Source: Janthinobacterium sp. CG3 (lineage in GTDB: Bacteria > Pseudomonadota > Gammaproteobacteria > Burkholderiales > Burkholderiaceae_D). Taken from it: a DNA stretch of 64,000 bases. The notes under the pieces are model-generated. The model was not told where the DNA came from and ran no database searches. It worked only from the letters and a program-made list of their open reading frames with translations. Location of the stretch: assembly GCF_000344615.1 (NCBI RefSeq), contig NZ_KB467824.1, positions 108,445 to 172,444 on the forward strand, read 5' to 3'. Within the stretch, counting starts at the first letter, position 1. Each line of letters opens with the position of its first letter. Shown here one piece after another: positions 25,307 through 33,947 of the stretch. The translations under genes were made by a program, and so were the position numbers.

Positions 25307-26224
25307 ATGACATCAATCAGCTCAACCCAACAATCGGCGCCGGCCGCCGCGCGCCGCCCGCGGCGGCGCACCTCGATGGCGTTCAAGCGCCACCGCGCCG
25401 CCTTCTTCTTCCTCGCGCCGGCCTGCCTGATGGTCGGCCTGTACGTGGTGTATCCCATCCTCAGCACGCTATACCTGAGCTTCTTCAACTGGGACGGCCT
25501 GGCCGAGAAGACCTTCGTCGGCCTCGACAACTACGTCGAGCTGTTCCACGCCGCCACCTTCGGTGCCGCGCTCAAGAACAACGTGCTGTGGCTGGCGCTG
25601 TTCCTGCTGGCGCCGCCGGCCGGCCTGGCCGTGGCGCTCTACCTGAACCAGCAGGTCAAGGGCATCCGCCTGGTCAAGTCGCTGTTCTTCGCGCCCTTCG
25701 TGCTCTCCGGCGTGGTCGTCGGCCTGATCTTCAGCTGGTTCTACGACCCCACCTTCGGCCTGCTGGCGCTGCTGCTCGGCGAGGGCATCCCGGTGCTGGG
25801 CGACCCGCGCTACGTCAGCTACGGCATCATCTTCGCCGCGCTGTGGCCGCAGACCGCCTACTGCATGATTCTGTTCCTGACCGGCCTGACCTCGATCAAC
25901 GCCGAGCAGGTCGAGGCGGCGCGCATGGAGGGCGCCAAGGGCTGGAGCATGCTGTATTACGTGATCCTGCCGCAGCTGCGCCCGAGCACCTTCATGGCCG
26001 TCGTCGTCACCATCATCGGCGCGCTGCGCAGCTTCGACCTGATCGCCGTGATGAGTGGCGGCGGGCCGTTTGAAAGCTCCACCGTGCTGGCCTACTACGC
26101 CTACGACCAGGCCATCAAATACTACCGCCAGGGCTATTCGGCCGCCGTCGCCGTGGTGCTGTTCGGGCTGATGCTGGTGTATATCGTCTACCACCTGCGC
26201 CGCATGCTGCGCACCGAAAAATAA
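25307..26224 (+). CDS. Sugar ABC transporter permease (MalF-like)
   Basis: A 305-residue inner-membrane permease with six hydrophobic helices after a basic N-terminus (ARRPRRRTSMAFKRHRAAFF). The EAA loop, which docks on the ATPase, is VEAARMEGAKGWSMLYYVIL at about 203-222. It belongs to the CUT1 MalF/UgpA group without the extra periplasmic insertion. The ATG at 25307 is preceded by only a weak ribosome site, so translation may partly rely on readthrough; MAFKRH at 25378 is an alternative start. It pairs with the next gene, 12 bases downstream. Confidence 0.92.
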   Translation: MTSISSTQQSAPAAARRPRRRTSMAFKRHRAAFFFLAPACLMVGLYVVYPILSTLYLSFFNWDGLAEKTFVGLDNYVELFHAATFGAALKNNVLWLALFLLAPPAGLAVALYLNQQVKGIRLVKSLFFAPFVLSGVVVGLIFSWFYDPTFGLLALLLGEGIPVLGDPRYVSYGIIFAALWPQTAYCMILFLTGLTSINAEQVEAARMEGAKGWSMLYYVILPQLRPSTFMAVVVTIIGALRSFDLIAVMSGGGPFESSTVLAYYAYDQAIKYYRQGYSAAVAVVLFGLMLVYIVYHLRRMLRTEK

Positions 26225-26236
26225 GCGAGGACCACC

Positions 26237-27088
26237 ATGTATCCCATGCCGATCGATAAATGGAAACCGCTCAGCCGCAGGCTCTACAAGCTGTCGCTGC
26301 CGCTGGCGCTGCTGGTCTGGCTGCTGCCGATGCTCGCCGTGATGGTGACGTCGGTGCGCTCCGCCGAGGAACTTGCACAGGGCAATTACTGGGGCTGGCC
26401 CGAGGATTTCTCGATGTGGGCCAACTACCGGGAGGCGCTGACCGCCTCGCCGATGCTGCACTATTTCTGGAACAGTGTACTGATCACGGTGCCCTCAGTG
26501 ATCGGCGCGATCACGCTGGCGGCGATGGCCGGTTTCGCGCTGTCGACCTACCGCTTCCGCGGCAACACGCTGCTGTTCGCCACCTTCGTCGCCTGCAACT
26601 TCGTGCCGGTGCAGATACTGATGATCCCGGTGCGCAACCTGTCGCTGGACTTCGGCGTTTTCAACACCGTGCAGGGCCTGGTACTGTTCCACGTCGCCTT
26701 CCAGACCGGCTTTTGCACCCTGTTCCTGCGCAACTTCATCAAGCAACTGCCGTTCGAACTGATCGAAGCGGCGCGCATCGAGGGCGCCAGCGAGTGGACG
26801 CTTTTCTACAGCATCATCCTGCCGCTGATACGCCCGGCCCTGGCCGCGCTCGGCATTCTGGTGTTTACCTTCGTCTGGAACGACTACTTCTGGGCGCTGT
26901 GCCTGACCCAGGGCGACAGCGCGGCGCCGATCACGGTCGGCGTGGCCGGCTTGAAGGGGCAGTGGACCACCGCCTGGAACCTGGTGTCGGCCGGCTCGAT
27001 CCTGGCGGCGCTGCCGTCGGTGACCATGTTCTTCCTGATGCAGAAGCACTTCGTCGCCGGCCTCACCTTCGGCGCCACCAAGGGCTGA
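26237..27088 (+). CDS. Sugar ABC transporter permease (MalG-like)
   Basis: A 283-residue partner permease with six hydrophobic helices. The first is LPLALLVWLLPMLAVMVTSV. The EAA loop is IEAARIEGASEWTLFYSIIL at about 175-194, followed by LIRPALAALGILVFTFVWND, typical of the MalG/UgpE group. It starts 12 bases after its partner behind a GCGAGG ribosome site and is the last gene of the LacI-controlled operon. No terminator was seen; the next 120 bases hold a degenerate inverted repeat. Confidence 0.93.
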   Translation: MYPMPIDKWKPLSRRLYKLSLPLALLVWLLPMLAVMVTSVRSAEELAQGNYWGWPEDFSMWANYREALTASPMLHYFWNSVLITVPSVIGAITLAAMAGFALSTYRFRGNTLLFATFVACNFVPVQILMIPVRNLSLDFGVFNTVQGLVLFHVAFQTGFCTLFLRNFIKQLPFELIEAARIEGASEWTLFYSIILPLIRPALAALGILVFTFVWNDYFWALCLTQGDSAAPITVGVAGLKGQWTTAWNLVSAGSILAALPSVTMFFLMQKHFVAGLTFGATKG

Positions 27089-27109
27089 AGCATGAGAGTT
27101 AGCGCGCCT

Positions 27110-27215
27110 TTCGTAGGTTGGCTTAGCCCGTAGGGCGCAACCCGACAACCTCGGCCCGGAGCAGCGCGGCTCGCCTCGGCCAACATTGCCGGATTACGCG
27201 TACCGCTAATCCGAC
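27110..27215. repeat. Degenerate REP-like inverted repeat
   Basis: Left arm GTAGGTTGGCTTAGCCCG followed by GGCGCAACCCGACAA; right arm CAACATTGCCGGATTACGCG then CGCTAATCCGACCGACG. The arms resemble the dispersed proteobacterial repeat built from GTAGGTTGGGTTAGC and its complement, here with several mismatches. It lies downstream of the permease gene and reaches into the 3' end of the convergent gene at 27206. Confidence 0.55.
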
Positions 27216-27640
27216 CGACGGCGTTGGCGCTTGATCAGTTCGAACAGCTCGAACAGCGCCATCCCGGCCAGCATCGCGGCGACGAACAGCAGCGCCTTCG
27301 GCTGGCCCATGCCGAGGCCGACCAGGGCCGGGCCGGGGCAAAAGCCGGCGACGCCCCAGCCGGCGCCGAACAGCGTCGCGCCCAGCACCAGGCGCAGGTT
27401 GACGGCGCCGGCGCCGGGCAGGCGCATGGCGGCGCCGAGCAGGGACGTGGCGCGCCGCCGCGCCAGCGCAAAAGCGATCAGGGCGACGCCGACGGCGCCC
27501 CCCATCACCAGCATCAGCGACGGGTCCCAGGCGCCGGCCAGGTCGAGGAAGCCCAGCACCTTGGCCGGGTTGGCCATGCCGGAGACGATCAGGCCGAGGC
27601 CGAACACCAGGCCGGCCAGCAATGCGCTAACGATCAACAT
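27206..27640 (-). CDS. YeeE/YedE-family membrane protein (DUF6691, C-terminal half)
   Basis: A 144-residue membrane protein with four hydrophobic helices. It contains GLGLIVSGMANPAKVLGFLD near the N-terminus and GAGWGVAGFCPGPALVGLG at 95-113, the conserved Cys-containing loop of the YeeE/YedE sulfur-transport family. With the upstream gene (10 bases away) it forms a split version of the full-length carrier, which imports thiosulfate or related sulfur species through Cys relay. The C-terminal tail is basic (KRQRRRSD). Confidence 0.88.
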   Translation of the reverse strand: MLIVSALLAGLVFGLGLIVSGMANPAKVLGFLDLAGAWDPSLMLVMGGAVGVALIAFALARRRATSLLGAAMRLPGAGAVNLRLVLGATLFGAGWGVAGFCPGPALVGLGMGQPKALLFVAAMLAGMALFELFELIKRQRRRSD

Positions 27641-27649
27641 GGCGTCCCC

Positions 27650-28084
27650 TCAAAATGCCGGCAGGTGGCGCAGCGCGAACACCGTGGCGTAACCGGCGCA
27701 CATGAAGGTGGCGGTGGCCACGGCCGAGCGCGACGACAGCCGCGCCAAGCCGCAGACGCCGTGGCCGCTGGTGCAACCGGCGCCGTAGCGGGTGCCGAGG
27801 CCGACCAGCAGGCCGGCGGCGAGCAGCGCGCCGGCGCCGGCGTCGATGCGCACCGCCGGCAGCGTGGCGAACAGCGCGTACAACGCCGGCGCGGCCAGCA
27901 GGCCGAGCAGGAAGGCGGCGCGCCAACCGGCGTCGCCGCGCACCGGCTTGAGCAGGCCGCCGAGGATGCCGCTGATACCGGCGACGCGGCCGTTGAACAG
28001 CACCAGCATGGCGGCGGCCACGCCGATCAGTGTGCCGCCGAGCAGGGCGGACCAGGGCGTGAAGGCATTCCAATCAATCGACAT
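27650..28084 (-). CDS. YeeE/YedE-family membrane protein (N-terminal half)
   Basis: A 144-residue membrane protein with four or five helices. Start at 28084 ([20 protein letters not shown]). The family motif [17 protein letters not shown] lies at about 104-120, with Cys residues that pass sulfur atoms through the pore. [14 protein letters not shown] is the other typical loop. It is the first gene of a two-gene unit with the DUF6691 partner. In many bacteria such split pairs sit beside persulfide-responsive ArsR regulators (BigR/SqrR); no such regulator is present here, but an AT-rich palindrome lies upstream. Confidence 0.9.
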   Translation of the reverse strand: MSIDWNAFTPWSALLGGTLIGVAAAMLVLFNGRVAGISGILGGLLKPVRGDAGWRAAFLLGLLAAPALYALFATLPAVRIDAGAGALLAAGLLVGLGTRYGAGCTSGHGVCGLARLSSRSAVATATFMCAGYATVFALRHLPAF

Positions 28085-28123
28085 CGGGCTTCTCCATATG
28101 CGCCGGCGGACGCCTGCGGCAAT

Positions 28124-28145
28124 CATTATATTTAATTATATAATG
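28124..28145. promoter_or_regulatory. AT-rich interrupted palindrome upstream of the YeeE pair
   Basis: CATTATAT (28124-28131), six-base spacer, ATATAATG (28138-28145): perfect 8-bp arms in a GC-rich genome, 40 bases before the YeeE start. AT-rich palindromes of this look are bound by ArsR-type BigR/YgaV sulfide sensors. The protein that would bind it is not in the window. Confidence 0.55.
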
Positions 28146-28209
28146 TCCGGCGGATTGCCCGAGGCGCCAGCTTTGCTTGCGGGTATGCCCGTTCGGCCGC
28201 TTCGGGGGT

Positions 28210-29118
28210 TTATTTGCCGCTGAACGGGTCGTACCACAGTTCGCGCCGCGCCAGCGGCGTCTGCGGCGGCAGGTTGGGGTTCGGCAGTTGCAGCACGCGC
28301 CGCCGCGGCAAGCCGGCGCGTTCGAGCATCGGCCCCTTGTAGCGGTAGAACAGGGCGTTGAGCGAACCGTCGCGCAGCATCGTTTCCAGGCCGGCCTCGA
28401 TGCGCGCGCCCAGTTGCTTGCCGGCGGCGTCGCGGCGCACGAAGAAGTAGCGCGGCAGCGGGTAGTGCAGCAGCAGCGTGGGCTCGACCGCCAGGTCGGG
28501 CAGGCTGGCGCGGCGCTCGTCGTATTCGCGCAACGCCTCGTCGACGGCGCGCGAAAAGAAATCGAAGCGTCCCTCGCTGAGCATCGGGAACAGGCCGTCG
28601 TAGGTGCTGCCTTCGACCACCGGCACGCCGGCCGCGCGCAGGATGGCGATGTCGGCCCAGGCGCGGCCCTGGCCGGCGCGCAGCGTGCGCAACTGATCGA
28701 GCGTGCGCACGGCGGCAAAGCGCGGCAGGTCGGTGCTGCGTACCAGGAAGATGCGGTAGCCCAGCAGGCCGCGGTCGATCGGGATGCGAATCGGCAGGAA
28801 CTGCTGTTCCAGTTCGATGGTGGTGGCGCGCGCGAGCAGGTTGATGCGCCCGTCCAACGCCATCAGCTCTTCGCTGGCGCGCGCCGGCGACATGCTGCCG
28901 GCCGCCTGGCGCAGCGTGAACGGGCCGAAGCGCGCGCGCGTCTTTTCCAGCACCGCGCGCAGCACCGCCCAGTCGTATTCGTAGCGGCTGTCGAGCGCCG
29001 CCGCCGCTTGCGGATAGACCACGTCGTCGTCGGCGGCGGCGCTGGCGGCCAGCAGCAGCGCCAGCGCCGCCAATAGCGGCCGGATCGGCGCCGCCCGTCG
29101 CGTCCTTGCTTGCGTCAT
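28210..29118 (-). CDS. Periplasmic substrate-binding protein (SBP_bac_3-like)
   Basis: A 302-residue exported protein. The signal peptide is RPLLAALALLLAASAAADDD with cleavage after residue about 29. The mature part has the family 3 binding-protein fold in weak form: LLARATTIELEQQFLPIRIP, YRIFLVRSTDLPRFAAVRTL and FPMLSEGRFDFFSRAV, then IEAGLETMLRDGSLNALFYR. No permease or ATPase is adjacent, so it may be an orphan sensor or receptor. Ligand cannot be named. It is monocistronic and followed downstream by the YeeE pair. Confidence 0.78.
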   Translation of the reverse strand: MTQARTRRAAPIRPLLAALALLLAASAAADDDVVYPQAAAALDSRYEYDWAVLRAVLEKTRARFGPFTLRQAAGSMSPARASEELMALDGRINLLARATTIELEQQFLPIRIPIDRGLLGYRIFLVRSTDLPRFAAVRTLDQLRTLRAGQGRAWADIAILRAAGVPVVEGSTYDGLFPMLSEGRFDFFSRAVDEALREYDERRASLPDLAVEPTLLLHYPLPRYFFVRRDAAGKQLGARIEAGLETMLRDGSLNALFYRYKGPMLERAGLPRRRVLQLPNPNLPPQTPLARRELWYDPFSGK

Positions 29119-29322
29119 TGTTGCCCCCGCTGTGAATAAAGTTGGGCCACCGGCGCCGGTGCCGCGCGCCGCCGTCCACCGGGCGGCATGCGCGCTCGGG
29201 CGCCGGCAGGTTCCGGTGTCCGGTGTCCGGGGTTGGGACGACGCTCACCCGACGGCGCTCCCAGAGTTTCCCATGCCGTCGGCGAAACGCCAAGCGCTTT
29301 GTCGGCGCCGCAGCGTCCGCGT

Positions 29323-30234
29323 TCAGCAGCGCCACTGGCGTAGCCGCAGCTGCATCAGATCGAGCAGGGCGCGGGTCTTGCCCGACAGGTGGCGCCGGCT
29401 CGGGTAGGCCGCCACCAGTTCCAGCGGCGCCGGGCGCAGCTCCAGGTCGAGCCGCACCAGCGCGCCGCGTTCGATCTCGGCGGCGCAACTGGCCTCGGCC
29501 AGCATGGCAAAGCCGACCCCGGCCAGCGCGGCGGCGCGCGCCATGTCGCCGCTGTCGACGCGGTAGCGCGCCCGCACCGCGACCGGGCGGGCGCGTCCGC
29601 CGGCGTCGACGAAGTGCCAGGGGGTGCCGTTCAGCGCCGCCAGCGTCGAGATGCAGGGTAGTTGTTGTAGTTGCCGCGTCGTGACCGGCACGCCACAGCG
29701 CGCCAGCAGCTGCGGCGCGGCCACCACGCAACTGGCCAGCGATAGCAGCGGCAGCTGGATCGCCGCGCTGTCGTCCGGCACGCCGCGGCGGAACAAGATC
29801 GAGACGTCGACGTCGTCGCGCACCACGTCGCGCCCGGCCATGCCGGTGTGGCATTCGATGTCGACGCGTGGGTGCGCGGCGCAGAACTCGGCGACCACGG
29901 GACCGAGCAGGCGCGCGCCGAATTCGGCCGGCAGGCACAGCTTGAGGGTGCCGCTGAAGGCGCCGTCGCTGTGGCGCAGCTCCCGCTCCAGCGCGGCCAT
30001 GTCGTCCATCATCGGCCTGGCCCGTTGGTATAACTGGCGCCCGGTTTCGGTCAGGCGCAGCGCGCGCGTGTGGCGTTCGAGCAGGCGCGCCGAGAGGCTG
30101 TCCTCCAGTTGCGCCAGATGGCGGCTGACATTCGAGGTCGGCAGCGCCATCGCCCGCGCCGCGCCGGCGAAGCTGCCGGCGTCGACGATGGCGACGAAAT
30201 AACGCAGATGGTTCAGATCGAGCTGGTCTTTCAC
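29323..30234 (-). CDS. LysR-family regulator divergent from a flavin monooxygenase
   Basis: A 303-residue LTTR. The HTH is LNHLRYFVAIVDAGSFAGAA, RAMALPTSNVSRHLAQLEDS. The effector-binding domain (FSGTLKLCLPAEFGARLLGP) runs from about 90. It belongs to the CrgA/DmlR-like branch. It is transcribed divergently from the FAD monooxygenase gene, with 110 bases between starts, the usual arrangement for a LysR activator and its target. The inducer is unknown. Confidence 0.9.
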   Translation of the reverse strand: MKDQLDLNHLRYFVAIVDAGSFAGAARAMALPTSNVSRHLAQLEDSLSARLLERHTRALRLTETGRQLYQRARPMMDDMAALERELRHSDGAFSGTLKLCLPAEFGARLLGPVVAEFCAAHPRVDIECHTGMAGRDVVRDDVDVSILFRRGVPDDSAAIQLPLLSLASCVVAAPQLLARCGVPVTTRQLQQLPCISTLAALNGTPWHFVDAGGRARPVAVRARYRVDSGDMARAAALAGVGFAMLAEASCAAEIERGALVRLDLELRPAPLELVAAYPSRRHLSGKTRALLDLMQLRLRQWRC

Positions 30235-30344
30235 GACTATCCCAAATATGCAATGAAGAATCCCGATTATGCCCGCTTATGCCGCCGCCGGCATGCGCGT
30301 AGCATGTGCCGTCGGGCGCTTGCTGCGCATATAAAGGAGTACGG

Positions 30345-31517
30345 ATGGATATTCTCATTCTCGGGGCCGGCGTCGCCGGCGCGGCGGCGGCCATTGCCTT
30401 GCGCCAGCGCGGCCACGCGGTACGCGTGTTCGAACGCCGCGCCCTGGCCGGCGGCCTCGGCGCCGGGGTGGTGCTATGGCCGAACGCCAGTTTCGTGCTG
30501 TCGGAGCTGGGCTTGTTGTCGCAGGTGGCGGCGGCCGGCGGCACCCCGCCCGGCATGTGCCGCATGGACCAGTGCGGCCGATTGCTGATGCGCCTGGACA
30601 TCGGCGGGTTGGACCGGGCGATGGGCTACGCCAGCCACGCCCTGCTGCGGCGCGACCTGCAGGCGATCTTGCTGGCGGAGATGGCGCGGCTCGGCGTCCA
30701 GCTCCACGACGGCGCCACCGCGGTCGCGCTGCGCGCCGTTGGCGACGGCACCGCCGCCGTGCGCTTCGACGACGGCCGTATCGAGCGCGCCGACCTGATC
30801 GTCGGCGCCGACGGCCGCATGGATTCGCTCGCCAGGCGCTACGTCCATTGCGCCGAGGTCGCCGCGCCGCGGTACCAGGGTTTCGTCAACTGGGTCGCCA
30901 GCGTGGAGGCGCCGGTCGACCTGGTCGACGACTTGTCCGTGCTCGACTTTTGGGGCGTTGGCGAGCGCTTCGGCATCGTGCCGGTCGGCCGGCGCAAGCT
31001 GTACTGGGCCGGCGCCCAAGCCGCCGCCGCGCCGGGCGCCTGCGGCGGCGGCGACTTCAAGGCGGCGTTGGCCGAGCAGTTCGCCGGCTGGCCGGAGCCG
31101 GTTGGCCGCGTCATCGCCCACACCGAGGCCGGGGCCATCCGCCGCATTCCGATCTACGACCTGGAGCCGGTCGCGCGCTGGCACCGCGACAACGTGCTAT
31201 TGATCGGCGACGCGGCGCACGCCTCGCTGCCGACGTCGGGCCAGGGCGCCTGCCAGGCGTTGGAGGACGCCTGGCATCTGGCGCGCTGCCTGGAGCCGGG
31301 CGGCGATTTGTCGCTGGCGCTGGCCGGCTTCACCGCGCGCCGCGCCGACAAGACCGGCGCCATCACGCACGGCGGGCGGCAGTTGGCGCGCTCGCTGTTC
31401 CAGCTCGACCGCGCCGGCAGCCAGGCGCGCAACGCGCAGGCGCGCGCCGCCGACCCGGCCCAGGCCGTCGCCGCGATGGCGCAGGGCTGGGGCGCCGGCT
31501 TGGAGCTCGGCCTATAA
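30345..31517 (+). CDS. FAD-dependent monooxygenase
   Basis: A 390-residue aromatic-ring hydroxylase-type flavoprotein. The Rossmann motif GAGVAGAAAA is at 7-16, the second FAD contact is GADGRMDSLARR, and the GD motif GDAAHASLPTSGQGACQALE is near 288. It has no N-terminal signal. Start at 30345 with an AAGGAG ribosome site 8 bases upstream. Family members hydroxylate aromatic or antibiotic substrates with NAD(P)H and oxygen; no reductase partner is nearby. LysR control is implied by the divergent neighbour. Confidence 0.9.
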   Translation: MDILILGAGVAGAAAAIALRQRGHAVRVFERRALAGGLGAGVVLWPNASFVLSELGLLSQVAAAGGTPPGMCRMDQCGRLLMRLDIGGLDRAMGYASHALLRRDLQAILLAEMARLGVQLHDGATAVALRAVGDGTAAVRFDDGRIERADLIVGADGRMDSLARRYVHCAEVAAPRYQGFVNWVASVEAPVDLVDDLSVLDFWGVGERFGIVPVGRRKLYWAGAQAAAAPGACGGGDFKAALAEQFAGWPEPVGRVIAHTEAGAIRRIPIYDLEPVARWHRDNVLLIGDAAHASLPTSGQGACQALEDAWHLARCLEPGGDLSLALAGFTARRADKTGAITHGGRQLARSLFQLDRAGSQARNAQARAADPAQAVAAMAQGWGAGLELGL

Positions 31518-31528
31518 ATTGTGCTTAT

Positions 31529-32266
31529 CTAAACTGGTCCAACCAATCCGCCTGAATCGTCTTCCAGCTGCACGCGGCTGCGCACGAAGTCGATATGGCT
31601 TTGCATCGCCGTGCGCGCCTCCTCCGGGCGCTGGCCGCAGATCGCCTCGCACACGGTGCGGTGCTGGCTGAGCAGGTGGGCCGAGGTGTCGGCGTCGGCC
31701 TCGCGCAAGCCGGTGCCGTTGATGGTGATGTGCTCGCGCAGCATGCCGATGACGCTGGTGTGCAGGTGCAGGAACATGGTGTTGTGCGATGCCAATGCGA
31801 TGGCCTCGTGCAGCTTGGCGTCGGCGGCCGCTTCGCCGCTCTTGTCGTCGGCGCCCCTGGCGCGCTCCAGTTCCGCCATCAGCGCGGCGATGCGCGCGCG
31901 GTCGTCGGGGTCGGCGCGCTGCGCCGCGAAGTAAGCGGTCGCTCCCTCCAGCACCCGGCGAAATTCGAGGATGTCGTCGCGCAGGGCGGGGTGGTCGGCG
32001 ACCAGTTGGCTCCACGGCGAGGCGATGCCGGTGCGCAGCTGGTCGGTGACGAATACGCCGGCGCCGCGGCGGCTGCGCACCAGGCCGCGCGCGGCCAGGC
32101 GCTGGGTTGCCTCGCGCACCGTGTTGCGCGACACGCCGTAACGTTGGGCCAGTGCGCGCTCGGCCGGCAGCCGCGCGCCGGCCGGCAGGCTGCCGTCCAA
32201 CAGCGCGCTTTCCAGCTTGCGCATCACCGCCTCGACCCGCCCCCGCGCCTGCATCCCTGTCGCCAT
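31529..32266 (-). CDS. GntR-family (FadR/LldR-type) regulator of the lut operon
   Basis: A 245-residue FadR-subfamily regulator. The winged HTH is at 10-75 (MRKLESALLDGSLPAGARLP, AERALAQRYGVSRNTVREAT). The FCD helical domain follows, with metal/ligand residues in DILEFRRVLEGATAYFAA, DAKLHEAIALASHN and HRTVCEAICGQRP. Divergent to lutACB, it probably represses lactate oxidation until lactate binds. Two copies of a TGGTCCRACCA motif flank the gene, one in the divergent promoter and one at its own 3' end. Confidence 0.9.
   Translation of the reverse strand: MATGMQARGRVEAVMRKLESALLDGSLPAGARLPAERALAQRYGVSRNTVREATQRLAARGLVRSRRGAGVFVTDQLRTGIASPWSQLVADHPALRDDILEFRRVLEGATAYFAAQRADPDDRARIAALMAELERARGADDKSGEAAADAKLHEAIALASHNTMFLHLHTSVIGMLREHITINGTGLREADADTSAHLLSQHRTVCEAICGQRPEEARTAMQSHIDFVRSRVQLEDDSGGLVGPV
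31534..31547. promoter_or_regulatory. Second GntR/LldR-type operator at the 3' end of the regulator gene
   Basis: CTGGTCCAACCAAT, 13 of 14 bases identical to the site at 32297. It overlaps the last codons of the GntR gene and lies 17 bases after the monooxygenase stop. Paired sites about 760 bases apart could support looping, as with LldR in E. coli. Confidence 0.5.
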
Positions 32267-32296
32267 TGCCGTCCCCCTTGTTGTGCCGTTTCCATG

Positions 32297-32310
32297 CTGG
32301 TCCGACCAAT
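32297..32310. promoter_or_regulatory. GntR/LldR-type operator in the divergent promoter
   Basis: CTGGTCCGACCAAT contains TGGT-N3-ACCA, the FadR/LldR-family operator core. It lies between the GntR start (32266) and lutA start (32434), about 31 bases upstream of the GntR start codon. Confidence 0.65.
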
Positions 32311-32433
32311 TTGAGCTTGGCCGCGGAAGCTGGAATGATGGCGCATCTTACATTCAAAGCACAGCGCGACATACAAACGCTGGTGACAACGCGTCGACCC
32401 GCACACCGGACGGGTCGCATCTAGGAGCGAGCT

Positions 32434-33231
32434 ATGCAACCACGGCAACAACGCCACTACCCCGAGCCGCCGCAACAGGTCTACCTGTTCGCCACCTGCC
32501 TGGTCGACCTGTTCCTGCCGCAGGCCGGGCTGGACGCGGTCCGCTTGCTGGAACGCGAAGGCGTGGCCGTGCATTTTCCGCGCGGCCAAAGCTGCTGCGG
32601 CCAGCCGGCCTACAGTAGCGGCAACCCGGAGCAGGCGCGCGCCGTCGCCAGTGCCCAGCTCGACCTGTTCGCCCAACCCTGGCCGGTGGTCGTGCCTTCC
32701 GGCTCCTGCGCCGGCATGGTGCGGCACCACTGGCCGCTGCTGTTCGAGCACGACCCGGTGGCCGGCCCGAAGGCGCGCGAATTGGCCGGGCGGGTCTATG
32801 AGCTGAGCGAATTCCTGGTGCGCGTGCTGAAGGTGGACTTCGCCAAGGCCGCGGGCGCCGCCGCGCTGGCGCCGGAAGCCGTGGTGCTGCACACCTCCTG
32901 CGCGGCGCGGCGCGAAATGGGCACGCGGGCGCACGGCGTCGAACTGCTCGACGCGCTGCCCGGCGTGCGCCGCATCGAGCACCAGCGCGAATCGGAGTGC
33001 TGCGGTTTCGGCGGCACCTTCTCGCTCAAGCATCCCGACATCTCCGGCGCGATGGTAGCCGACAAGATCGCCTCGGCCCGCGCCACCGGCGCCGAACGCC
33101 TGGTCTCGGCCGATTGCGGCTGCCTGCTTAACATCGGCCACGCCGCCGCCCGCCAGGGCGCGCCGCTGCCGGTCGAGCACCTGGCCAGTTTCCTGTGGCG
33201 GCGCAGCGGCGCCGCCGGGGAGGCGGCATGA
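32434..33231 (+). CDS. lutA: L-lactate oxidation iron-sulfur protein LutA (LldE)
   Basis: A 265-residue subunit of the LutABC L-lactate dehydrogenase. Two cysteine-rich CCG domains are present: QSCCGQPAYSSGN near 56, then HTSCAARREMG and SECCGFGGTFSLKHPDIS near 190, ending SADCGCLLNIG. These ligate Fe-S clusters and pass electrons from lactate to the chain. GGAGCGAG supports the ATG. The stop overlaps lutC by ATGA. No lactate permease lies in the window. Confidence 0.93.
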   Translation: MQPRQQRHYPEPPQQVYLFATCLVDLFLPQAGLDAVRLLEREGVAVHFPRGQSCCGQPAYSSGNPEQARAVASAQLDLFAQPWPVVVPSGSCAGMVRHHWPLLFEHDPVAGPKARELAGRVYELSEFLVRVLKVDFAKAAGAAALAPEAVVLHTSCAARREMGTRAHGVELLDALPGVRRIEHQRESECCGFGGTFSLKHPDISGAMVADKIASARATGAERLVSADCGCLLNIGHAAARQGAPLPVEHLASFLWRRSGAAGEAA

Positions 33232-33947
33232 GCGCGATGGGCTCGCGCGAGCGCATGCTGGGACGGCTGCGCGCCGCCAATCCGAGCGCGCCGGCGCCGG
33301 TCGAACAACTCGACGGGCGCATCGACGAGCATTACGACGGCCGCCGCGCGCGCGCCTCGAACGCGCAACTGGTGCGCGCGATGCAGGCCGCGTTGACCGC
33401 CTCGCACGCCGAAGTCTGGTGCGCCGAGGCGGCGGCGTGGCCGGCGCAACTGGCCGAAAAACTGGCCGCGCACGGCGTGCTGCGCCTGCTGCTGGACCCG
33501 GCCAGCGCCGAGGGCGCGGCGCTGGCGCGGGCGCTGCCGGCGGGCGTCGAGGCGCTGCCGTTCGCCCGTCCGCTGGAGCATTGGAAGGGCGAGTTGTTCG
33601 ACAGCGTGGACGCCGGCTTCACGGTGGCGCGCTCCGGCATCGCCGCCACCGGCACCTTGGTGCTGGCGCCGGACCGCGGCTCGCCGCGCAGCGCCTCGCT
33701 AGTGCCGCCGCTGCACGTGGCGCTGGTGCACGCCGACACCCTGCACGCCGACCTGCACGCCGCCGCCCGCGCCGAGCGCTGGGCCGACGGCATGCCGAGC
33801 AACCTGGTGCTGGCGTCGGGGCCGTCGAAGACCTCCGACATCCAGCAAACCCTGGCCTACGGCGCGCACGGCCCGCGCTGGATGTGGGTGATTATCGTGG
33901 TGGCGCCGGCCGCACAGGCGGCCGCCGCGACGGGACCAGCGGCATGA
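33228..33947 (+). CDS. lutC: LutC/YkgG family lactate utilisation protein
   Basis: A 239-residue LUD-domain protein. The core GFTVARSGIAATGTLVLAPD and RGSPRSASLVPPLHVALVHA, then LVLASGPSKTSDIQQTLAYG and AHGPRWMWVIIV matches the LutC/YkgG family. It is required for L-lactate use with LutA and LutB, though its chemistry is poorly known. Start at 33228 overlaps lutA (ATGA) and its stop overlaps lutB (ATGA), so the three are coupled. The order A-C-B differs from the A-B-C order of Bacillus. Confidence 0.92.
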   Translation: MSAMGSRERMLGRLRAANPSAPAPVEQLDGRIDEHYDGRRARASNAQLVRAMQAALTASHAEVWCAEAAAWPAQLAEKLAAHGVLRLLLDPASAEGAALARALPAGVEALPFARPLEHWKGELFDSVDAGFTVARSGIAATGTLVLAPDRGSPRSASLVPPLHVALVHADTLHADLHAAARAERWADGMPSNLVLASGPSKTSDIQQTLAYGAHGPRWMWVIIVVAPAAQAAAATGPAA

